Positions 9,101 to 16,369 of a stretch of 63,656 nt of DNA are shown here, piece by piece. Positions within the stretch are counted from its first letter, which is position 1. Every line of letters starts with the position of its first letter. The notes beneath the pieces were generated by a model. That model ran no database searches and was not told the DNA's origin. It was given only the letters and a program-made list of their open reading frames with translations. The stretch is from Bradyrhizobium sp. WSM1743 (GTDB taxonomy: Bacteria > Pseudomonadota > Alphaproteobacteria > Rhizobiales > Xanthobacteraceae). The stretch covers positions 1 to 63,656 of the forward strand of contig NZ_AXAZ01000047.1 of NCBI RefSeq assembly GCF_000473065.1. Direction: 5' to 3'. The position numbers and the translations under genes are program-made.

Positions 9101-10949
9101 CGTCTTCGGCAATGGCATGCTGCTCTCGCCGGCGACGAAGCTCGTCGCCGCTTTCGATCACCGCGACATCTTCATCGATCCCTCGCCCGATCCGGCGATC
9201 AGCTTCGCCGAGCGCAAGCGTCTGTTCGACCTGCCGCGATCGAGCTGGCAGGACTACAACAAGTCGCTGATCTCGCAAGGCGGCGGCGTGTTCTCGCGCT
9301 TGCTCAAGGCGATTCCGCTCGCACCCGAGGTGCGTGCCCTGCTCGATCTCGACAAGCCGCAGGCGACGCCGTTCGAGGTGATGACGGCGATCCTGAAAGC
9401 GCGCGCGGACCTGCTGTGGTTTGGCGGCATCGGCACCTATGTTCGCGCGTCGGCGGAAAGCGACGATCAGGTCGGGGACCGCGCCAATGATCCGATTCGG
9501 ATCACCGGCGCCGACGTCCGCGCCCGGGTGATCGGCGAAGGCGCCAATCTCGGCGTCACCCAGCGCGGCCGCATTGAAGCGGCGCAGAAGGGTGTCAAGC
9601 TCAACACCGACGCGATCGACAATTCGGCCGGCGTGAATACGTCCGACGTCGAGGTCAATATCAAGATCGCGCTGGCGCGCCCCGAGCGCGAGGGACGCCT
9701 CAGCCCCACTGACCGCAACAGCCTGCTTGCCGCCATGACCGACGAGGTCGGCGCGCTGGTGCTGCGCAACAACTATCTGCAGTCCCTGGCGCTCTCGCTC
9801 GCCGAGCGCAAGGCCGTGGCCGAGGCCGGCTTCCTCGCCCGCCTGATGCAGTCGCTCGAGCAGCGCGGCTTGCTCAGCCGCGCGGTCGAGTACTTGCCCG
9901 ACGACGCAGCGCTGACCGAGCGCACACGGCGCGGCCAGTCCATGACGCGGCCCGAGCTTGCGGTGCTCCTCGCCTACGCCAAGCTGACCCTCTACGATGA
10001 CCTGCTCGTCACCAGCGTGCCCGATGACCCCTATCTTGCCCGCGAACTATCTCAGTATTTTCCGCGCGAGGTTCAGCACAAATTCCCGACAGCGGCCGAA
10101 TTGCATCGCCTGCGGCGGGAGATCATCGCGACCAGCCTCGCCAATGCGGTGATCAACCGCGGCGGCCCGGCCTGTGTCGTGCGCTTGATCGATGAGACGG
10201 ACGCCGATATCCCGACCATCGTCATGGCCTACGTGGCGGTCGATGAATGCTACGGTCTGAAGGGGCTCAATGACGCGATCGATGCTCTCGACGCCTGCAT
10301 CGACGGGCAGGTGCAGCTGTCTCTCTACGCTTCCGTGCAGGACCTCCTGCTCTCCCGTATGGTCTGGTACGTGCGCAATGTCGATTTCAAGGATGGATTG
10401 GAGGCCGTCATCGCGCGCTTCGGCCCGGCTATCCGCCAGATCGTCGCCGGGCTCGACACCGCCCTGCCGCCGGACTTGCAGGCCGGGCGCGGCAAGCGGC
10501 GGCAGGAACTCACTGAGGCTGGTGTCCCGGCCAGCCTCGCCGGCGAACTCGCCGACCTCGACGCTTTGGTCTCGGCACCCGACATCGTGACGGTCGCCGA
10601 GCGCACCACGCGCTCCATCGGCGACGCCGCCGCGACCTTCTTCGACGCCGAGGCGAATTTCCGTCTCGACCGCATCATCGCCGCCGCGCGCAGCGTGCCG
10701 GCAAACGATTATTTCGAGCGTCTGGCCATCGATCGCGCCGTTGAGCAGATCGCTGGCGCCGAAAGAAGGCTGGCCGCGGACATGCTGGCAACCGGCCAGT
10801 CCGGCCACCCGGCCGTCGAGACATGGCTCGCGGCTCACCCCGAAGCGACGCGCATCCGCCGCTCGGTCGAGGAAATTGCCGCCAGCGGCCTGACGCTCGC
10901 CAAGCTGACGGTGGCGGCGAATCTGCTGGGGGACCTGGTCAAAGCCTGA
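6135..10949 (+). CDS. NAD-specific glutamate dehydrogenase, large (180-kDa) class
   Basis: This enzyme of about 1,604 residues catalyses NAD-dependent oxidative deamination of glutamate to 2-oxoglutarate and ammonium in the cytosol, the usual length for the class. The long N-terminal regulatory half contains VLEILNDNMPFLFDS and ACT-like segments. The catalytic core has ARGGLRWSDRPQDFRTEILG near residue 810, then VPVGAKGGF with the likely catalytic lysine, the NAD-binding glycine-rich stretch GVGDMSGDVFGNGML near residue 981, and RVIGEGANLGVTQRGR near 1135. A Shine-Dalgarno GGAGG at 6126-6130 sits five bases before ATG 6135, so I prefer that start to GTG 6123. It stands alone, with no operon partner. 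Confidence 0.95.
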   Translation: MAWRDDNARATLIRDAAGNVQPGKSPRAFAEPLFGYTNAEDLANYDAASLALLAEQAWEHVQRRTAGRADIRVFNPVLPDGREISVLEILNDNMPFLFDSTMAELIEQGIEVTLVAHPIIAAERDDQGKLLRFYGESLPEGAKGTRESLIHLHITRLDADADRQKLIDGLIRTLNDVRACVTDWRAMRDRVQEAIKTYSSNPPPLPIDEVAEANQFLQWLCADNFTFLGVREYRFSPDSDASDDITTGEGLGILRDPDVKVLRRGSEMVVMTTEIREFMREPTLLIVIKANVSSRVHRRIRMDYVGIKLYTPDGRLEGELRVVGLFTSGAYTRSVRQIPYVRHKVSRVLQRAGFDPNSHSGKALMHILEEYPRDELFQVDVDTLYNFVMEILILYERPRVRALARVDKFDRFVSILTFIPREKFDTDVRMRVAAFLAQTYNGTLAASYVSFPEGALARVHYIIGRYEGKTPVVERTALEAGIGAIAATWADKLKAALTASTDGMRARMLTNRYARAFSGGYTEVFGAEQAIADITTVEKLTPARPVTISVHRVEDEDDPRRFGLKVFSDAAPLSLSYRVPVIENHGLRVVNERTYQIVPGNRPEPVWLHDMTIETSDSQPIEINPEFSHRLEASIMAVVTDRAESDGYNALILRTALGWREVSTIRALSRYLHQIRAPFTQDYMWETLRNNAAITATLVALFQARLDPRLALTDAERSAREATLLAEIEEQLKSVASLDEDRILRRFTNLVQATVRTNLWQIGEDGHPRPVISFKFDARKIEDLPPPRPLYEIFVYSPRVEGIHLRFGKVARGGLRWSDRPQDFRTEILGLVKAQQVKNAVIVPVGAKGGFVPKRLPPPSDREAWLAEGTEAYRIFVRSLLELTDNLGGDIVVPPELTVRHDGDDPYLVVAADKGTATFSDVANAISAEKNHWLGDAFASGGSQGYDHKKMGITARGAWEAVKRHFRELGTDIQTTPFTVAGVGDMSGDVFGNGMLLSPATKLVAAFDHRDIFIDPSPDPAISFAERKRLFDLPRSSWQDYNKSLISQGGGVFSRLLKAIPLAPEVRALLDLDKPQATPFEVMTAILKARADLLWFGGIGTYVRASAESDDQVGDRANDPIRITGADVRARVIGEGANLGVTQRGRIEAAQKGVKLNTDAIDNSAGVNTSDVEVNIKIALARPEREGRLSPTDRNSLLAAMTDEVGALVLRNNYLQSLALSLAERKAVAEAGFLARLMQSLEQRGLLSRAVEYLPDDAALTERTRRGQSMTRPELAVLLAYAKLTLYDDLLVTSVPDDPYLARELSQYFPREVQHKFPTAAELHRLRREIIATSLANAVINRGGPACVVRLIDETDADIPTIVMAYVAVDECYGLKGLNDAIDALDACIDGQVQLSLYASVQDLLLSRMVWYVRNVDFKDGLEAVIARFGPAIRQIVAGLDTALPPDLQAGRGKRRQELTEAGVPASLAGELADLDALVSAPDIVTVAERTTRSIGDAAATFFDAEANFRLDRIIAAARSVPANDYFERLAIDRAVEQIAGAERRLAADMLATGQSGHPAVETWLAAHPEATRIRRSVEEIAASGLTLAKLTVAANLLGDLVKA

Positions 10950-11015
10950 GGGCGTGCGGGGCCGCGATGCGAGACGCTAGATGCGCAAGGTGTAGCCGGC
11001 AAACGGAGGAATCCC

Positions 11016-11336
11016 ATGATCCACGCCACTTGCCATACCGCTGACAATGTCCGCTGCATCGAGTTCGATGCCACACCGTGGTTCAGCGAAGCTGATGCTC
11101 CGAGCATTATCGATTTGGCCCAACGAGGATGGACCAGCACCACGATTGCAGATTCCCTCCAGCACCGACGAGGATACGAAGGCTTGCACGACCTCCTTGA
11201 GTATGCAGCCAAGCGACTGCAATCGGAATCCCTGGAGGACCCAACCTGGGAAACCTTCGAGTGTGTCGTCGATGGACCCGAGGCCGTCGCCTGGCTCGAG
11301 AAGAACCGGCCCAATGTCGTGGCAAGGATCCCGTAA
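11016..11336 (+). CDS. Conserved-looking hypothetical protein, 106 aa
   Basis: ATG 11016 is preceded by a good ribosome-binding site (GGAGGA, 6 bases upstream). The soluble, acidic product has no signal peptide or membrane segment. It includes RGWTSTTIADSLQHRRGYE and ends with a tryptophan-containing stretch PEAVAWLEKNRPNVVARIP. I do not recognise the family. Composition and codon use look like a real gene. Confidence 0.55.
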   Translation: MIHATCHTADNVRCIEFDATPWFSEADAPSIIDLAQRGWTSTTIADSLQHRRGYEGLHDLLEYAAKRLQSESLEDPTWETFECVVDGPEAVAWLEKNRPNVVARIP

Positions 11337-11409
11337 GCCACGGAAAGCGCAGCAAAGGCCACATCGATTGGCGCGATCTTGAGTTGAGCATCCTCACAAG
11401 CGCAAAACT

Positions 11410-11979
11410 TCACTCATCCAATTTCTTGCTCAGTTCAGGATCGAGCTTGTTCCGGTCGACAGACTGATAGAACGTGATAGGTCTGCATTTTCCGTCGAAA
11501 TCCGCGAGGACGACGGCCGTCCACGGACTCGTGGTCTCGCCCGAACCGTCGCGGGGGTCCGGCATGACCTTGCGAGCAGCGACCACATACCAAGCGCGAC
11601 CAGCCGTTGCCGCTTTCGCAGCCGCAGCGAACTCATCCAATATTCCGCGCAGATTTTTGCGCATTTCTTCTTCAGTGTCCCCGCGGAGGTATTTTCGAGA
11701 AGACTTTCCTGCCTCCCCGTACTCATGATGAATGTTCAACTGCAATCGGGCATCGTCCACTTCGATCTTCGTCACCCGTGTCACCGCTCCGCCTTCGCGA
11801 AGATAATCTCGCACCCGGACATCGCAGGCCAAAAATCTGTCCGTGGGCGGCTGAGCAACGGTAGCTGCAGGGGAGACTGCGGCAAGTTTCTTTTTTCGAG
11901 GAGCAGCATCCGCAGGCATCGTGGCGATGGCGGCGCTGAGGAGCGCCACGGCAAGCACGACTGGAAGAGGGGCATTCAT
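11410..11979 (-). CDS. Secreted hypothetical protein, 189 aa
   Basis: An N-terminal signal peptide is clear (PVVLAVALLSAAIATMPADA, cleavage expected after about residue 26), so the protein should be periplasmic. After a lysine-rich linker come CDVRVRDYLREGG and a mixed alpha/beta body with RAWYVVAARKVMPDPRDG and WTAVVLADFDGKC. Two cysteines (in FLACDV and GKCRPI) could form a disulfide. No family is recognised. The product is terminated by an ELSKKLDE tail. Confidence 0.6.
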   Translation of the reverse strand: MNAPLPVVLAVALLSAAIATMPADAAPRKKKLAAVSPAATVAQPPTDRFLACDVRVRDYLREGGAVTRVTKIEVDDARLQLNIHHEYGEAGKSSRKYLRGDTEEEMRKNLRGILDEFAAAAKAATAGRAWYVVAARKVMPDPRDGSGETTSPWTAVVLADFDGKCRPITFYQSVDRNKLDPELSKKLDE

Positions 11980-12172
11980 GAGTGCGCTGCCAATTCGGTC
12001 TTTCTAAAACGCACGGGCCTCGGCATTGGTTCCGCGCCGCGGCCAGGTCGGAGCAATCATGAAGGCTGGAGAAGCGGGTGGCGGCGGCTCAGGAACTTTT
12101 TCCTCAACACAGTCTTGTTTGTTATTGTTCGACGACCTTTACGGAGGCGGCTTTTTCGACCGTCGGCCGGTC

Positions 12173-15034
12173 ATGGACTCGATACTCATCAAGATCTTCG
12201 CCACGGCGCTTGCCTTCAGCCAGGTCACTACCCGGCCGGATGGAGTCAAGACGGAGTTCGATGCGGTGCGCGACCGCTTCGAGGTGGCGCAGCTTTTGAG
12301 TGCCGGCTGCGCCCACATGCGCAAGGCTTTCGACATCGAGGACATCAACCTGGACGATCTGATTGCCACTGCCATGGATGACAAGGAGGCGTTGAACAGC
12401 GAGATCAAGGCGCTCAAAGGACTGAATTTGGCCAACCTCCAGGTGGCCTATAGGCAGTTCTGCAACGTCGAAAGCGTGGAAGAATCTCCGGTCGATCTTG
12501 GTCAGGTCATCGCCTTCTACAACAGTGCGGTCAAAGATCTGCCCGACGCGGCGGAGCTTAAGCACCTCAGGCTTCCTGGCACCAGCATAGTCCTCGACAA
12601 CAAGAGCGAGCGCTTTGCCGAGATTTATGTGCCGAACAACCGCCGCATCTGGGTCAAGCTTGCGGATGTCCCGGAAGCGGTGCGCAACGCATTTGTCGCC
12701 GCCGAGGACAAGCGCTTCTTCCAACACACCGGCATCGACGAGCGCGGACTGGTCCGCGCCTTCATCGGCAACTTCACGCACCCGGGCCGGCCGCAGGGCG
12801 GCTCGACCATTACGCAGCAGGTCGCCAAGAACCTGCTGGTAGGCAACGACATCACTTACGAAAGAAAACTGCGCGAAATGATCGTTGCCTCGCGGATGGA
12901 GCGCGCCCTGACCAAGGCGGAAATCCTCGAGCTCTATCTCAACTCGATTTATCTCGGTCGCGGAGCCTGGGGCATCGAGATGGCGGCGCGCAGCTATTTC
13001 GGCAAACCGGCCAAGGCGCTCTCCGCTGTCGAGGGCGCCCTCCTCGCCGGGCTCGCCAAGGGACCGAACTACTTCAATCCCGACCACCACCCCGAGCGCG
13101 CGCGCGAGCGCCTTGCCTACGTGCTCGGCCGCATGCGGGACGACGCCATGATCGACGCCGCCGCGGCGCAAGCAGTATTGCCGCAGCTGGTCGAGTACCG
13201 GCCGACGCGACGGGACTTCGGCTTTCACTTCGTCGATCACATCGCCCGCGAGGCAAAATTGGCCGCGGGCCTTGATACTCTCACCAACTCCTCCTACACG
13301 GTGCGCTCGACCGTCAACTCGGCCTTGCAGCGCGTAGTCGAAGCGACATTGCAGGAGGGCCTCGCGCGGTACGAGCTGAACACCGGTCGTTACAAGTTTG
13401 AGGGACCCGAGGCGAACATTTCCGATGACGTCCGTCGTATTGCGGCAGACCTGAAGACCACGGAACCGGCTTGGCTCGCGGCGTTGAAGGCGACGCGGCT
13501 ACCTCTCTACGACGTTCACTGGGAATCGGCGATCGTCCTGGAGAATGCGCGTGGCAAGCGTGGCCACGCGATCAACGTCGGCCTGACCGACGGAAGAATC
13601 CTGCCGCTGAACACCTGGAGCGCCGCGATCCAGCGCAGCCTCAAGCCGTACGATGTGGTCTACGTGCAACTGCGTGAAGCCAAGGGCAAGGAAGCGGCGC
13701 GTGCCGATCTGCGTATTCGACCGACCGTGCAGGGAGCGGCGCTCGTACTCGGTAACGAAACCGGCCGCATTCTCGCGATGGCGGGCGGCTTTTCGTATCC
13801 GGCAAGTCAGCTCAACCGCGTCGTCCAGAGCTTGCGCCAACCCGGCTCCACCTTGAAGCCGCTGACCTATCTCGCCGCCCTTCGCAAGGGATTGCAGCCC
13901 AACACGCTGGTGATGGACGAACCCATTACGCTGACACCGATCGGCGCGACGGTCCACGCGCGCCGGGGCGATTTCTGGTCGCCGAAGAACTATGACGGCG
14001 GCGCTTTGGGCGCCATTACACTGCGGCGTGCGCTGGAAAACTCCCGCAATCTCGCCACCGTGCAACTGCTCGCGTCCGGCCTCGACGACAGTGCCGAGCG
14101 AGGCCTCGACCGGGTCTGCGAGCTCGCGATGGAAGCGCAGCTCTACAAGGACTGCATGCGCTACTACCCATTCGTGCTCGGTGCCCAAACCGTGCGGCTC
14201 ATCGACCTTGCCGCGTTCTATGCAGCGATCGCCAATGAGGGCGCCCGGCCTCGGCCCCATGCGATCGAAACGATCGAACAGGACGGCCGACCAATCTACC
14301 AGCACGATCCGCGTGCCCTGGACTGGATCGGCTCGGCCGACCGCGCATCATTTTACCAGTTGAAATCAATGCTGCAGGGCGTGCTCGCGCGCGGAACCGC
14401 GCGCGTGGTGAAGCATCTTTCGCCCTTTGTCGGCGGCAAGACTGGTACCACTGATAATGCGGTCGACGCCTGGTTCGTCGGTTTCACAAATGACGTTACC
14501 ATCGCCATCTGGGTCGGCTACGACAACAGCGATGGCGGGCGCCGCTCCCTTGGCCCCGGCCAGACCGGATCAAAAGTGGCGCTGCCGATGTTCGAGCCGA
14601 TCCTGCAGGCAGCCTGGGAGCTGCACGCCCCCAAGACGGCATTGAACGGCCCTTCGCGCGAAGCAATGCATCAGCTCGCTACTCTGTCGATCGATCCCTA
14701 TACCGGCGATCCTTCACCGGCCGGCTCGGGCCGCGTTTTCACCGAATATCTCAAGAGGGATCCGTCGGGCAGAATCGATGATACGCAATTTCGGATCGTC
14801 TCGCGTGCAGAAAGCTACGCCTATCGTGGTGGTCGTGACGAAGACGGGCCATTCCAGCAGTGGTCCTATGAGAACCGCCATTACAGCGATAACCGGTCGC
14901 CCTTTCCATTCCCGAACTGGCGTCTTGGTCCGCGCGAATATCCCTCCTGGCGCGGATATCCCGACGACGAGGATCGCCTCCCGCAACCGCCGCGCCGAGT
15001 CGATCCCGATTACTTCTGGCGGCGGCTGAACTGA
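12173..15034 (+). CDS. Bifunctional penicillin-binding protein (class A, PBP1-like)
   Basis: The protein polymerises and crosslinks peptidoglycan in the periplasm. The GT51 transglycosylase domain shows EDKRFFQHTGIDERG near residue 177 and GGSTITQQVAKN near 208. The transpeptidase domain has the serine motif QPGSTLKP near 556 (active serine in STLK), SRN near 623 and KTGTT near 755. The C-terminus is an unusual Arg/Tyr/Pro-rich tail. Start is uncertain: ATG 12173 (MDSILIKIFATALAFSQV) is where conserved sequence begins in relatives I recall, while ATG 12059 has the better ribosome-binding site (GGAG) and would add 38 residues. The secreted partner gene follows after 11 bases. Confidence 0.9.
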   Translation: MDSILIKIFATALAFSQVTTRPDGVKTEFDAVRDRFEVAQLLSAGCAHMRKAFDIEDINLDDLIATAMDDKEALNSEIKALKGLNLANLQVAYRQFCNVESVEESPVDLGQVIAFYNSAVKDLPDAAELKHLRLPGTSIVLDNKSERFAEIYVPNNRRIWVKLADVPEAVRNAFVAAEDKRFFQHTGIDERGLVRAFIGNFTHPGRPQGGSTITQQVAKNLLVGNDITYERKLREMIVASRMERALTKAEILELYLNSIYLGRGAWGIEMAARSYFGKPAKALSAVEGALLAGLAKGPNYFNPDHHPERARERLAYVLGRMRDDAMIDAAAAQAVLPQLVEYRPTRRDFGFHFVDHIAREAKLAAGLDTLTNSSYTVRSTVNSALQRVVEATLQEGLARYELNTGRYKFEGPEANISDDVRRIAADLKTTEPAWLAALKATRLPLYDVHWESAIVLENARGKRGHAINVGLTDGRILPLNTWSAAIQRSLKPYDVVYVQLREAKGKEAARADLRIRPTVQGAALVLGNETGRILAMAGGFSYPASQLNRVVQSLRQPGSTLKPLTYLAALRKGLQPNTLVMDEPITLTPIGATVHARRGDFWSPKNYDGGALGAITLRRALENSRNLATVQLLASGLDDSAERGLDRVCELAMEAQLYKDCMRYYPFVLGAQTVRLIDLAAFYAAIANEGARPRPHAIETIEQDGRPIYQHDPRALDWIGSADRASFYQLKSMLQGVLARGTARVVKHLSPFVGGKTGTTDNAVDAWFVGFTNDVTIAIWVGYDNSDGGRRSLGPGQTGSKVALPMFEPILQAAWELHAPKTALNGPSREAMHQLATLSIDPYTGDPSPAGSGRVFTEYLKRDPSGRIDDTQFRIVSRAESYAYRGGRDEDGPFQQWSYENRHYSDNRSPFPFPNWRLGPREYPSWRGYPDDEDRLPQPPRRVDPDYFWRRLN

Positions 15035-15045
15035 GCATTGATGCC

Positions 15046-16053
15046 ATGAGACCCATCCGTGCCGCTGCCCTCATCGCCGCCTGGGTGGCCACTTGCACGG
15101 GCGCGGCCGCGCAGGAATTCCAGCTGGAGGACGTGCCCGCAGTCGCCAGCATTCCGATCGCACAAATCAAACCGCGCACCGTCATCTTCGCCGACCAACG
15201 CAACGACAAGCTTGCCGATTCCTCGACCGGGCTCATTCCTTTCGAAGATTGGGCCCGCTCACGTCCCGTTCAGCGGCGCTTCCTCTCGCTCTTCCCGAGC
15301 TTCGTTGAGCCCACGCTCAACCAACAAACGAAGCTGAAGCTCTCGATCTACCAGGCGGAGGCGCGGTTTCGACTTCCAAGACCGGCAGCGGCATTGGATC
15401 TGTCGCGGTATGCGAATGTCGCGTTCCTCGAGCAGATCGATCCGGCAGTCAAACACCGGCCAATCACGGCGGGCGATGCTGTTCCCGACAAGGACGCGGG
15501 CGCCGCGCAAAACCGTCCGCCAAATCGCCACTGGTGCGAGGACGCGAAGGCGATCTGCGTGCAGTCCCGCTACATGTTCGAAGGGAAAATTCCGACGGGC
15601 ATTCAGCTTGCCAACAAGCTGCGCGAGGAGAGCAAAAAGCCGATTCCGGATTTCATCGAGTTCCAAAGTGAGATCATGTTGGTCACGCAGCCGCACCTTG
15701 CCGAGCTGCCGAGCCTGACAGGGCTCGACTCCACAGTCACCAGCGGGCTCGAGCAGAACATCTTTTGGGTCAACCAGGTCATCCAATTCGGCAAGCTGCT
15801 TGCGGTTCTGCAACAGCATCCGACTGAGCGGGAAGTCGCGATCGCGACGGTCTACATCCTGATTGCGGTCAGGAACGACGTGCTGAACAAGCAAAGGGAA
15901 TACATCAATACTCCCATTCTGCGAAACCTCGTGCCCGCGCAACTGCTCATGGGCAACAGCTCCTTCAACAGCGGCGATTCGCTGAGCGCCGGCCTGCCGA
16001 AATACGCCAGAAGCCGCATCAAGGCGATCGCCGACATGATGGAGCGGGAATGA
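15046..16053 (+). CDS. Secreted protein downstream of PBP, probable operon partner
   Basis: This 335-residue protein begins with a signal peptide (AALIAAWVATCTGAAAQ). It is probably co-transcribed with the penicillin-binding protein, which ends 11 bases before it, so a periplasmic role in cell-wall synthesis is inferred. Visible segments include HWCEDAKAICVQSRYMFEG with two close cysteines, PDFIEFQSEIMLV, and INTPILRNLVPAQLLMGNSSFNSG. I do not recognise a named domain. The pairing with this type of PBP is the main clue. Confidence 0.65.
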   Translation: MRPIRAAALIAAWVATCTGAAAQEFQLEDVPAVASIPIAQIKPRTVIFADQRNDKLADSSTGLIPFEDWARSRPVQRRFLSLFPSFVEPTLNQQTKLKLSIYQAEARFRLPRPAAALDLSRYANVAFLEQIDPAVKHRPITAGDAVPDKDAGAAQNRPPNRHWCEDAKAICVQSRYMFEGKIPTGIQLANKLREESKKPIPDFIEFQSEIMLVTQPHLAELPSLTGLDSTVTSGLEQNIFWVNQVIQFGKLLAVLQQHPTEREVAIATVYILIAVRNDVLNKQREYINTPILRNLVPAQLLMGNSSFNSGDSLSAGLPKYARSRIKAIADMMERE

Positions 16054-16264
16054 GCAGATCGGGTGCAGCGACGAACGAAAGCCGGTAGATGGACAAATCG
16101 CGTTTGCAGTCGGAAGGCGCCTAAGGAACCCCGCGAACTGGCAAACAGTCATCGAGCCAGGGGCAACACTTCTGCCCACCACCGCTTGCAAGATCAGTCG
16201 ATCGAGGGGCTGGCACTCCCGATCGGGAATCCATCGCAAAATATCGCGGAATATCGTGCATTTT
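16054..16264. other. Intergenic stretch with no gene
   Basis: These bases lie between the convergent secreted-protein and UPF0182 genes. I see no gene, terminator or RNA here; the AT-rich repeat copy 3 begins at 16265. Confidence 0.5.
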
Positions 16265-16316
16265 GGCGCGCCACCCAGAATAAAACTGCGAACTCTTATG
16301 TCATTGAAATCGCGAT
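16265..16316 (+). repeat. AT-rich dispersed repeat, copy 3
   Basis: GGCGCGCCACCCAGAATAAA is followed by the shared ACTGCGAACTC block and TCATTGAAAT. It lies just 3' of the minus-strand UPF0182 gene, the same position copy 1 takes next to the zinc-ribbon gene. Confidence 0.7.
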
Positions 16317-16369
16317 ATGATCTTGAGCAGAGCCCAATCGTGGCGCCGCGTTCGTGATGGGGGTGGGCA

